A stretch of DNA of 57,108 nucleotides from JAAYYY01 sp964602995 (GTDB taxonomy: Bacteria > Chloroflexota > Anaerolineae > Promineifilales > Promineifilaceae). This document shows positions 41,856-50,498 of this stretch, piece by piece; position 1 is the first letter of the stretch, and every line of letters begins with the position of its first letter. Both the position numbers and the translations under genes were made by a program. The notes under the pieces were generated by a model, which was given only the letters and a program-made list of their open reading frames with translations, had not been told where the DNA came from and did no database searches. The DNA lies in the NCBI GenBank assembly GCA_964602995.1, contig CAZRTM010000009.1, positions 1-57,108 of the forward strand, read 5' to 3'.

Positions 41856-43259
41856 GTGCCAGAATTAACGCCCGAAACGTTACATGCGAAAGTGCACGAC
41901 GCCCTGCGCGCCTGGTCTGCCGCCAGCAGCAGCAAAGACGAATTATTACAAGATCTGCTTCTCGTGCGTCACCGCCTCGACAGCAACAGCACCCCGGCCC
42001 TTCAACGATTAATAACCAACGAAGTGCTGCTATCCGCCATTGAGGAGCTGGAGCAACAGGATCTCACAGCAGCCCGCGTTCTGCGCTCTCGTTTCCTCGA
42101 CCAGGACACCCTCATGATGGTCGCCAACCGCATGAACGTCAGCGAGTACACCGTCAGCCGCCTGCAACGCGCGGCCATTGAAGAAGTGACGCGCATTCTG
42201 CTGGCTCAAGAACAGGCGTTGCGCCGGGAAAAGGCGCTGGAACTAGAATCGCTGCTGCCCCCATCCAGCTACACCCGTCTCTTCGGCCTTGAAGCAACAA
42301 GTGAAGAGCTAACCGCCCAGCTTCTTTCTACTGACGCTCCCTGGGTCACCGCCCTCGTCGGCATCGGCGGCATTGGCAAAACGTCCCTGGCCGACAACGC
42401 CGTGCGCCGGGCAATTCGCGCCTTTCATTTTGCCGGCGTCATCTGGCTGCGTTCCCAACCGCACACCATGAGCGGTACATCTCTCTCCCCACAGTTGGCT
42501 TTTCAGGAGCTGCTCGACAACCTTGCCCGGCAGTTGCTGCCCGGCGCACCAGCCCCCACCCATGAACAGCGCCTGGTGCAGGTGCGCCGCGAGCTAAATC
42601 TCAAACCATACCTGATCGTCGTCGACAATCTGGAAGCAGAAGAAGAGACAGCCTATGTGCTTTCCCACCTTGGTAGCCTGGCCAATCCCAGCAAATTTCT
42701 GCTCACCACCCGCACAAGACCTCGCCAATCCAGCGTCTATATTCGCTCTCTAAATGAGCTTTCGCTTGCTGATGCCGCCCACCTGCTACGCCACCACGCG
42801 CGCGACATCAATGTGCAGGCCATGGAAGAAGCCAGAGATGAGGACATCGAACTTATCTATGACGCCGTAGGTGGTAATCCGCTGGCCCTCAAACTGGTCG
42901 CCAGCCTCCTGGACATCATGCCCTTACCCCAGCTTCTGGACGACCTCGTCGATGTCCGCTCGGGCGCTGTTGAAGAGCTATACCATCATATCTACCGCAA
43001 AACGTGGCACTCCCTCAGCGAAGATGGGCGTAGCCTGCTACGAGCCATGCCCCTCATCTCCGAAACCGGCGCTGGCCCTGATTACCTGGCATCGATCAGC
43101 GGCCTGGAGGAGACTCGCCTCTGGCCTGCCATTCAGGAGCTACGCAGCCGCTCCCTGCTGGAAGTGCGTGGCAATCTGCGGGAAAAGCAGTACGGTATCC
43201 ACCGTCTGACCGAAACCTTCCTGCGTTCTGAAATTCTCAACTGGCCCGAAAGTTCGTAG
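41856..43259 (+). CDS. STAND/NB-ARC ATPase with N-terminal sigma-like helix-turn-helix
   Basis: A 467-residue signalling ATPase. Residues about 75-120 (AARVLRSRFL...NRMNVSEYTVSRLQRA) resemble a sigma-4-type helix-turn-helix. The NB-ARC part has Walker A GIGGIGKTS (169-177), Walker B YLIVVDNLE (252-260), FLLTTRTRP and GGNPLALKL. It ends with a winged-helix-like region and has no sensor repeats of its own. GTG at 41856 follows GAGGAGG. Its TAG stop lies inside a palindromic repeat. The next gene is in the same frame and encodes TPRs, so the two probably derive from one STAND-TPR gene. Confidence 0.85.
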   Translation: MPELTPETLHAKVHDALRAWSAASSSKDELLQDLLLVRHRLDSNSTPALQRLITNEVLLSAIEELEQQDLTAARVLRSRFLDQDTLMMVANRMNVSEYTVSRLQRAAIEEVTRILLAQEQALRREKALELESLLPPSSYTRLFGLEATSEELTAQLLSTDAPWVTALVGIGGIGKTSLADNAVRRAIRAFHFAGVIWLRSQPHTMSGTSLSPQLAFQELLDNLARQLLPGAPAPTHEQRLVQVRRELNLKPYLIVVDNLEAEEETAYVLSHLGSLANPSKFLLTTRTRPRQSSVYIRSLNELSLADAAHLLRHHARDINVQAMEEARDEDIELIYDAVGGNPLALKLVASLLDIMPLPQLLDDLVDVRSGAVEELYHHIYRKTWHSLSEDGRSLLRAMPLISETGAGPDYLASISGLEETRLWPAIQELRSRSLLEVRGNLREKQYGIHRLTETFLRSEILNWPESS

Positions 43260-43309
43260 TAGGCACTTCAGCACCCTCCTTGAGAAGCGCTAAAGCACCT
43301 GCTACGAAC
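43252..43309. repeat. Palindromic GTAGTAGG-type element splitting the STAND and TPR frames
   Basis: A 58-base imperfect inverted repeat with outer arms GTTCGTAG and CTACGAAC and further pairing inward. It brings TAG, TAG and TGA in the reading frame of the upstream ATPase. A shorter perfect relative lies at 55392-55427; both share GTAGTAGGC and related arms. Confidence 0.75.
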
Positions 43310-43319
43310 CAGGAACTGT

Positions 43320-44507
43320 ATGCCCACTCCCACTCCCGATCCACAATTCATTAAAGCCATCCACAACGGCCTTGCCTACTGGCAAAGTCGAACGGCAGAC
43401 GCCAATGAAAGCAACCTGCACCAGCTCGACAACCACCGCCAAAATATCCATCGCCTGCTCCAATTTGGCCTGCAACTGCCCGACACCTGGCATGATGCAA
43501 CATCGCTTCTTCTCGGTATCTTCCTCTTAATTGAGCGGCGAGGGTATTTGCAGGAAGGCATCGTTCTCCTCGAACGTGCGCGCGACGGCTGCCCTACCAC
43601 AGCGTTACAGATGCAATTCAGCATCCTCATCCGGCTGGGCCAGCTCTACCGTAGCACTCGCCGACTGGAGCAAGCCGTCACCACACACCAGACGGCAGCA
43701 GAAACAGCGGAACAGTTACAGGACCACCAGGCCCTGGGCCGCGCCTACTTCAACCTCAGCGAGGATTACCGCCACCTGCGCGACTACGAACAGATTGAGC
43801 ACTATGGCCAGGCCGCGCTACAAATCTTCCTTGAGCGCAATGGGGATGAAAAATGGCTTGCGGGCACCCTCAACACCCTGGGCGTTGCTTCGTGGTGGCG
43901 AGGCGAGCTGGATACAGCCGCCGGCTACCTGAATCGCGCCATCCCCTACTGGCGCGTGCTTGAACTGCCCACCGAGCTGGCCCGCACCCTCAGCAATCTG
44001 GCGGCCGTATACCGCATACAAGAGCAGTACGACGCCTCGCTCCAGACGTACCGCGAGGCACAGTCCATCCTGGCGCCCACTGCCAGCGAAATGGACAAAA
44101 TCATGGTTCTGTTGGGCCTGGGTGGGCTGCTCTACGATCAAGAAAAGTACGAAGAAGCAGAAGCAATTTTCCGTGAAGCCGACTCCCCCTACCTGCGCAA
44201 CTCCGGCAACGTCTACTACCAGGCTTACGTCGCCAACAACCTGGGCCAGGTCCTGCGCAAATTGGGTCGTCTTGACGAAGCCGAACCATACCTGCGCCGC
44301 AGTGCCGCACAATGGCGCGAAGCCCAGGACGAAGTCATGCTGGCCAACGCCCTCAGCGGCCTCGTCAAGATTCTGATCGCGCGCGGCGAAACGGACGAAG
44401 CCGCGCAGCACGTCGACGAAGCCCTCCAACTCCTCGCCAAATACCCCGACGACGCCTTCGCCCGCCAGCTGGTCGAAGACCTCCAGCAAATATGCCGCAC
44501 CCTCTAG
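43320..44507 (+). CDS. TPR-repeat protein, probable sensor half of the STAND ATPase
   Basis: A 395-residue all-helical protein with about eight tetratricopeptide units (LGRAYFNLSEDYRHLRDYE, LAGTLNTLGVASWWRGELD, VANNLGQVLRKLGRLDEAE). There is no enzyme motif or signal peptide. It lies in frame with the upstream ATPase (1464 bases between starts), separated only by the palindromic repeat. ATG at 43320 lacks a strong ribosome site, so reinitiation or coupling is possible. The two proteins may reassemble as ATPase plus sensor. Confidence 0.85.
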   Translation: MPTPTPDPQFIKAIHNGLAYWQSRTADANESNLHQLDNHRQNIHRLLQFGLQLPDTWHDATSLLLGIFLLIERRGYLQEGIVLLERARDGCPTTALQMQFSILIRLGQLYRSTRRLEQAVTTHQTAAETAEQLQDHQALGRAYFNLSEDYRHLRDYEQIEHYGQAALQIFLERNGDEKWLAGTLNTLGVASWWRGELDTAAGYLNRAIPYWRVLELPTELARTLSNLAAVYRIQEQYDASLQTYREAQSILAPTASEMDKIMVLLGLGGLLYDQEKYEEAEAIFREADSPYLRNSGNVYYQAYVANNLGQVLRKLGRLDEAEPYLRRSAAQWREAQDEVMLANALSGLVKILIARGETDEAAQHVDEALQLLAKYPDDAFARQLVEDLQQICRTL

Positions 44508-44540
44508 GAGCTGTAATCCCCCCACTCCCCATCACTGCGG

Positions 44541-44750
44541 CTATTCATACCATCTCTCTTGCTGATCCGCTGCTGACACTTCTTCAGAGCCAGTTGTCTT
44601 TTCATGCAAAAAGAGCAGAAGCTTCTCTGGGCTGGAAAAGTGAAACTCCAATCCATCGGACACCTGCTTAACGGTTGCGCGCCACGGTTGTTGCGGGCCG
44701 TCACGCCACAAGCGCACCAAAAAGGCACGGCACTCGGCTGAACCGTCCAT
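44541..44750 (-). CDS. Small conserved-looking hypothetical protein
   Basis: A 69-residue protein on the opposite strand to its neighbours. The core FLVRLWRDGPQQPWRATV followed by FSSPEKLLLFLHE looks like a small family I associate with Chloroflexota genomes, often beside large regulators, though no database check was possible. ATG at 44750 has GGAAG five bases upstream. It is divergent from the large BTAD regulator. The function is unknown. The rest of bases 44508-44910 shows no other supportable gene. Confidence 0.65.
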   Translation of the reverse strand: MDGSAECRAFLVRLWRDGPQQPWRATVKQVSDGLEFHFSSPEKLLLFLHEKTTGSEEVSAADQQERWYE

Positions 44751-44910
44751 TTATCTTCCGCTTCCACTGTGTTATCATAGGCCCGCCAGCGGTATGCAGC
44801 CGTAGAGCCAGAATTGGGAAGAGATTAAACCAGCATCGTCTCCAGGACGTCTCCAGACGTCATACGTTTGATTTGGGTGGGCGCTGCGGGTGTTGTAGAG
44901 GATCGCGGTC

Positions 44911-47900
44911 GTGGATTCAGAGAAAAACTTCATCACTATACGCTTGCTGGGCGCGATGGCGGCACAGGCCGAAGACGGGCAGGTTATTCATTTTCGCACG
45001 GATAAGATCCGCGCCTTGCTGGTCTACCTGCTACTGGAAGGCGAACGCCCGCACCAGCGCCAGTCGCTCGCAACACTGCTGTGGCCGGAGATGACCGATT
45101 CGCTGGCGCTGAAGAATCTGCGCCAGTCACTGCATCGCCTGCAGCAGGCATTGGCAGCACACGCCCCTACTCTAAGCGATTCCCTGCTCACGATTACGCG
45201 GCAGACCGTTCAATGTCACCGGCCGCCGCAGTTGAAGGTAGATGTCCACACCTTCGAGGAGCTGTTGTCAGCCAGCGAAGCGCACCAGCACCGCCTCCTG
45301 CACCTGTGCCACGACTGCCTGGAGCGTCTGGCGCAGGCGGTCGCGCTCTACCAGGGTGAGCTGCTGGAGGGCTTTGGCCTGTCAGACGGGACCGGCTTTG
45401 ACGAATGGCTGCTCTTCTGGCGCGAGCGGCTGCAGCACCGCGTGATAGACGCCCTGAGCAACCTGACCGAGGCCCATGGACAGCGCGGCGAAACAGAGGC
45501 GGCTTTCCATTACGCAGCGCGCCTGGTTCAGCTCGATCCGTTCCGTGAAGAAGTCCACCGCCAACTGATGCGCCTCTACGTGCAGCGCGGCGAGCACACC
45601 AAGGCCCTGGCACAGTACGAACGCTGCCGCCGCCTGCTGCACGAAGAGCTGGGCGTAGAGCCGGCCCCAGATACAACGGCGCTCTATCGCCAGATTGAGG
45701 CGGAACAACGGGGCGAAAGCACGGTGGCTGAGGCCACTAAGCCGTCCCCTCTCTACCATTTCCCCATGCAGTTCACCCCGTTCGTGGGCCGCGAACAGGA
45801 GCTACAACAGATCGAGGAGCTATTTCTGGACCCCACCTGCCGGCTGCTGACGCTGGTGGGACCAGGCGGCATCGGCAAAACGCGCTTGAGCCAGCGCGCG
45901 GCCGAACAACTCGCAGGCAAGGGACTTTTTCCCGACGGCGTCACCTTCGTACCCCTGGCCACTGTGCAGACGAAGGATTCGTTGCTCACCGCCATACTGA
46001 ACGGATTGGGCGTGACGCTGGACGCGCGCCGGGAAGCGCGCGAAGAACTATTCAATTTCCTGCGCGGCCGGCAATCTCTTCTGGTGCTCGACAATTTCGA
46101 GCAACTGGTGGACGGCCCCACACAACCTGACGGCGCCACTCTGTTGGCCGAGTTACTCGACGCCGCGCCGGGCGTACGGCTCCTGGTAAGCTCACATGTG
46201 GCGCTGCAGTTACGAGCCGAGCGGCGGCTGGTGGTAACCGGGCTGGATTACCCCGATGCCGATGCGCCGCCGGCCACAGCCGCGCTCTACGCCGCTGTTC
46301 GCCTCTTCGTCGAGTCGGCGCGCCAGGCAGACCCTGCCTTCGAGCTGACGAGCGAGAACGCTGGCTCCGTGCTCGAGATTTGCCGTATGGTGCAGGGCGC
46401 ACCGCTGGCGCTGGAGCTGGCGGCGGCCTGGACACGCGTTATGGATTGCCAGGCCATTGTGCGCGAAATCAGCCGCAACCTCGATTTCCTTTCATTATCC
46501 GCGCGCGACCGGCCCGACCGCCACCAGAGCCTTGCTGCCGTGTTCGCTTATTCGTGGCAATTACTGACCCCTCCAGAACAGACCGTATTAGCCAGATTAG
46601 CGCACTTTCGCGGCTCTTTTAGCCTGGAAGCAGCCGCAAAGATAGCGAACGCCACGCCATTACTCATCGCTCGCCTGCTGGACAAGTCGCTGTTGCAGCG
46701 GCGGCGCGACGGCCGCTACGCCTTTCACGAACTGCTGCGCTTTTTCGCCGCTCGCCAGGCAACCGCCGAAGAGGAACAAACGGCGCAGCGACACTGCAAC
46801 TACTACCTGACGCTGGTCACCGCCCAGGAGAAGGCCTTTTACGGCCCACAGCCACGGCAGGCCATCGCCGCCACGCAGCCGGACCTGGCCAATATCCGCC
46901 AGGCCTGGCAATGGGCCGCCAAACAGCAGCAGCACACGGCCATTGCACACAGCGCGGAGGCCATCGGCCGGCTTTTCCAGACCGCCGCCCTGGTTCAGGA
47001 AGGGGAAGAACTTTTCGCGCAGGCGATTGAGCAGGTTGGCCCCTCACCCCACCTCCTCGTCTGGCGCGCTTTTTTCCTCTCCAAATTAGGCCGACAGGCA
47101 GACGCCATACGCCTCGCAGAGCAAGCCCTGGCCTCGCCAGAACACGACGACGCGGCCCATGACGATGCGGCGCGAGCGGCCGTAGCACAAGCGGCCGTAG
47201 CACAAGCCGATGCCCACAGCCTGTTAGGCGAGCTGCTGTCGCGCAAAGGCCAGATGGAAGCGGCCATCACGCACCAACAACAGGCACTCGCCTTCTTTCG
47301 TGCTACATCTGACCTGGGACGATTGGCGCGAGCGCTGCGCCGTATGGTGCTAGCGCACTGGCGCAGCGGCGACCACGACGCCGCGCTCCGTTATTTCCGG
47401 CAGGCCCTGCCTGTGCACCAGGCAGTAGGCGAGAAGCGTGGCCTGGCACAGTTGCATAACCTGTTGGCCGGCATCTATTACGAACGGGGCGATCTGGAGC
47501 AGGCCCTGACCAATGTGCAGGAGGCGCAAAAGCTGTACGAAGCAATCGGCGACAAACTGGATGCAGCCGTCGTCGCCGCCAACCTGGCGCGGCTCTACGG
47601 CGACATGGGGCGCTTTGAAGCGGCTCTGGCTTCCAACCAGCGCGCCATCGCCATCAGCGAGGAGCTGGGCGACCGGCCTGGACTGGCGCGCGACCTGAGC
47701 AACCGCGGCCATCTCCTGGCCACGATGGGCGACTTTGACCATAGCCTGCGTTTTTACTACCGCGCGCTGGACATTGCCACCGCCCTGCGCGACCAGGCGC
47801 GCATTGCCGACTTTCAGGCTGGATTGGCGGCCGTCTACGCCGCGCGCGGCGACGAGGAGACCGCGCTGACCTATTATGAGCTGGCGCTGCCGGCCTTGCT

Positions 47901-48333
47901 GGCGCAAGGCGTGCCTTACCACCTGGCCGGTCCGCTGCTGGGCAAGGCCGAGCTACTGTACAACCGCGGCGACTGGCAATCTGCCAGCGCATTGGTGCAG
48001 CAGGTGCGGGCCTTGAGCCAAGAGGCGGGCCTGGAGCACTACCTGCGCCAGGCCCAAATCTGGGAAGCAAAACTGGCCTTCGCAGCAGGCGACAAAACCA
48101 CCGCCCTGGCCCAACTCACAAACCTTCTTGCGCAAACAGAGGAAGTTTCAGAACAAGCAGCCCTTCATTACGAGCTATGGCAGCTAACCGGCGACAAAAC
48201 CGCCGCCCAGGCCGCCGCCACCGCCTACCACCAGGCCTACGAAAACCACCCCACCTTCACCCACAAAAAACGGCTCCAACAACTACAACAAACCCTAACC
48301 CCCACTCCCCACTCCCCAATCTCCAATCTCTAA
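44911..48333 (+). CDS. Large BTAD-STAND-TPR transcriptional regulator (SARP/LAL-like)
   Basis: A 1140-residue regulator. Residues about 8-105 form an OmpR/SARP-type winged helix, and about 110-260 a bacterial transcriptional activation domain. The STAND ATPase then shows FVGREQELQQI, Walker A GPGGIGKTR (317-325) and Walker B LLVLDNFEQL. Residues about 640-1125 are TPRs. Two 15-base direct repeats (47176-47205) encode AVAQA twice. The last residues (PHSPISNL) and stop are encoded by the heptanucleotide repeat next to the gap. GTG at 44911 has GAGGA upstream. The regulated genes are unknown. Confidence 0.88.
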   Translation: MDSEKNFITIRLLGAMAAQAEDGQVIHFRTDKIRALLVYLLLEGERPHQRQSLATLLWPEMTDSLALKNLRQSLHRLQQALAAHAPTLSDSLLTITRQTVQCHRPPQLKVDVHTFEELLSASEAHQHRLLHLCHDCLERLAQAVALYQGELLEGFGLSDGTGFDEWLLFWRERLQHRVIDALSNLTEAHGQRGETEAAFHYAARLVQLDPFREEVHRQLMRLYVQRGEHTKALAQYERCRRLLHEELGVEPAPDTTALYRQIEAEQRGESTVAEATKPSPLYHFPMQFTPFVGREQELQQIEELFLDPTCRLLTLVGPGGIGKTRLSQRAAEQLAGKGLFPDGVTFVPLATVQTKDSLLTAILNGLGVTLDARREAREELFNFLRGRQSLLVLDNFEQLVDGPTQPDGATLLAELLDAAPGVRLLVSSHVALQLRAERRLVVTGLDYPDADAPPATAALYAAVRLFVESARQADPAFELTSENAGSVLEICRMVQGAPLALELAAAWTRVMDCQAIVREISRNLDFLSLSARDRPDRHQSLAAVFAYSWQLLTPPEQTVLARLAHFRGSFSLEAAAKIANATPLLIARLLDKSLLQRRRDGRYAFHELLRFFAARQATAEEEQTAQRHCNYYLTLVTAQEKAFYGPQPRQAIAATQPDLANIRQAWQWAAKQQQHTAIAHSAEAIGRLFQTAALVQEGEELFAQAIEQVGPSPHLLVWRAFFLSKLGRQADAIRLAEQALASPEHDDAAHDDAARAAVAQAAVAQADAHSLLGELLSRKGQMEAAITHQQQALAFFRATSDLGRLARALRRMVLAHWRSGDHDAALRYFRQALPVHQAVGEKRGLAQLHNLLAGIYYERGDLEQALTNVQEAQKLYEAIGDKLDAAVVAANLARLYGDMGRFEAALASNQRAIAISEELGDRPGLARDLSNRGHLLATMGDFDHSLRFYYRALDIATALRDQARIADFQAGLAAVYAARGDEETALTYYELALPALLAQGVPYHLAGPLLGKAELLYNRGDWQSASALVQQVRALSQEAGLEHYLRQAQIWEAKLAFAAGDKTTALAQLTNLLAQTEEVSEQAALHYELWQLTGDKTAAQAAATAYHQAYENHPTFTHKKRLQQLQQTLTPTPHSPISNL

Positions 48334-48345
48334 TCTCCAATCTCC
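48318..48345. repeat. Heptanucleotide tandem repeat, copy B, at a gap edge
   Basis: Four AATCTCC/AATCTCT units overlap the C-terminal codons and stop of the BTAD regulator and run into the N gap. The same array occurs at 14204-14240. The repeat probably broke the assembly. Confidence 0.8.
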
Positions 48346-48346
48346 A

Positions 48347-48446
48347 NNNNNNNNNNNNNNNNNNNNNNNNNNNNNNNNNNNNNNNNNNNNNNNNNNNNNN
48401 NNNNNNNNNNNNNNNNNNNNNNNNNNNNNNNNNNNNNNNNNNNNNN
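48347..48446. other. 100-N scaffold gap
   Basis: Real sequence is missing here, because the UspA domain of the minus-strand fusion gene stops at its edge with most of that domain absent. The flanks are not duplicates of each other. Confidence 0.9.
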
Positions 48447-49894
48447 CCCGCCAGATAAGCCGCCACGAACAGCGCCTCCCGGGCCTTGGGGCTGCCATCA
48501 AATGCCAGCAACGGACGCTTCAGCGGCGACACCATGCCGGTCACGGCCAGTACCGGCCGGCCACAGCCCCGAATCAGCGTGCTGACCCCCGACCCCAACC
48601 GGTGCGCCGCCTTCGGTCCCGGTGGGTGCGACAGCGGCAACATCACCAGGTCATTCCAATAGGCGCGCTCGCAAATGGTGCGCGCCACCGGCCCCTCCTC
48701 CACCGTCAGCCGGCCTTCCACACCGGCCTCTGCGCAACGCCGTTCAAACTCCTCCTGCAATGCCTCGATTCGCCGCGCGCTGCGCTCCCCGTCACTCACT
48801 ACATGCAGCCCATTCACCCGGCCCTCCTCCCACTGCGCCACCAACAACGCCTGCTCCAGCCCATACCACCCCTCCTCAGTACCGGGCACCGGCGCCAAAA
48901 TCTGCGCGAAGAGATTCGCCTCATGTCCCGCGCCCAACACCACCTCCCGCCACTCCCCAGGCGGCGGCCCCGGCTCCAGCGGTTCCGGCGTCAGCGCGTT
49001 GAGCACCCGCTGCCGCACACGGCGCAACATCTGGCCCGGCGTGGGGCTATGCCGTTGCACCAGATCGCGCGCCGCCAACGTGCTGTCCACCTCCCATCCT
49101 ATCTCCTCCTCCAGCTCATCCCGGTGCCGGCACACCCAGGTGTAAAGGTCCGTCTCCGTGCGACCCGGGAAATAGCGCAACAGCCCGCGGCGGCGAATCA
49201 CCTGCACCAGCGGCTCATACATGTTGTCATACCAATCAGCAACCGCTTCCTCCAGCGGCACCGCCTCCCCCCGTTCCTGCTCCATCCAGCGCTGGTAATC
49301 GTCAATCTGCTGCCTCAGGACGCGGTACTGCCCCGGCTCCGTCACCGTCAGATCCGCTTCCGGGCGCACCTCGTGCAGATTGGTCTCCTCCACAAAATCG
49401 ACATATTTGGCCCGCGTAATCACCTCATCTGGCTCCACGTCCGGCGGCAGAGGCACCTTGATTTCCACTTCCGTCACATAAGCCGGAATGTGCGTCGCCC
49501 CCAGCACCCGCGCCACCGAAACGCGGTGGTTGCCATCAAGCACAAAATAAGAGTCGCCCAGCTTATAGAGCAGAATTGGCGGCATCTCCTCCACGCTATC
49601 AAACGCCGCCCGCACCCGCGCCCACCGCTCCTCGTCCCCCTTGCGCCGCGGCAGAAAGGTACGTGTAAAATCAGAATAGCGCCCCACGCTACCCACAATG
49701 GCATCCAGCGGCGCCATCTCCAAGCTGCGGCCCAGCGGCTCGCCCGCCTTCAACTGCTCCGACACATCACCGTAACGCAACAACTCCGGTGACCGCCCCC
49801 TCAATTGGGTGATCAGACTCTCCAACGCCCCCCGCTGCCGCGCCCGCCGAAAATCGTGCATCGCCGCTTCATAACCATGTTTGCGCGCCGTCAT
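48447..49894 (-). CDS. ParB-like/DUF4032-like/universal stress protein fusion, 3' end missing
   Basis: At least 482 residues, cut by the N gap. The N-terminal part has a ParB/sulfiredoxin-like nucleotide-binding motif, YFVLDGNHRVSVARVLG. The middle, VADWYDNMYEPLVQVIRRRGLLRYFPGRTETDLYTW (split here as two adjacent stretches), looks like a DUF4032-type region. The last third holds one UspA-like domain (HEANLFAQIL ... VLAVTGMVSPL) and the beginning of another (RPLLAFDGSPKAREALF). ATG at 49894 follows GAGGTG; a GTG at 49903 is less likely. It is probably a cytoplasmic stress or nucleotide-sensing protein, convergent with the BTAD regulator. Confidence 0.75.
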
Positions 49895-50060
49895 AAGCCA
49901 CACCTCGCAATTCGGCTTACCTATATGGTAACAACCATTCTAATATAGACAGGGTCTGGCTACCAGACAGCCCACCGTGCGCCTTGAGCGCGACCAGATT
50001 GCCGTTTACATCTCGCAACCCATTCAGGGTGAGGCTACCGCTGCCGAGGACCGTGGCTTT

Positions 50061-50427
50061 TCACCGTTCCCAGCACCTTCTCAAGACCCGTAACCAGTTG
50101 CGGTAGGCGATCTTCTCCAACGCCTCCTCTCCATATCCCGCTTCCTGTAAAACATCCATTAAGCCAGGCAAACCACTCGCGTCACCCAACGGCTGCGGCA
50201 TCTGCGCGCCATCGAAGTCTGAACCAAACGCTACATGGTCAACGCCAATGCGCTCCACCACGTAAGCAATGTGCCGCACAATCCCCGTAAGTGACGTATC
50301 GGCCTCAGGATAGGCATCGCTGCGCAGATTACCAGGCTCGAAGATAATACCCACCAGCCCGTCCGACTCCCCGATAGGGAAGGGTCAGCGTATCATTATG
50401 GCCATCGAAAATGGGTATCTGTCTCAT
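50061..50427 (-). pseudogene. Membrane dipeptidase (peptidase M19) remnant with internal deletion
   Basis: An N-terminal piece starting at the ATG at 50427 reads MRQIPIFDGHNDTLTLPYR, the family's metal-binding start. After a junction near 50370 the frame changes and the C-terminal part appears: ESDGLVGIIFEPGNLR, then IVRHIAYVVERIGVDHVAFGSDFDG and a normal-looking end. About two-thirds of the enzyme is missing between them, and the first frame soon hits a stop. This is a deletion plus frameshift, so no active enzyme is made. The TGA at 50061-50063 matches a natural end. A short open stretch beyond it to about 49917 is unexplained. Confidence 0.85.
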
Positions 50428-50498
50428 AGAAGCTCTTTGACTTTGGCGACTGTTACAGGTTCTGGTACCCTTCTTGACAGTATAAGGAGACCAGATTA

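Noticed and set aside
49917..50060. C-terminal extension of the dipeptidase by readthrough
   Set aside because: The frame is open for about 44 codons beyond the TGA, but the dipeptidase already ends normally there, and the sequence shows no known domain.
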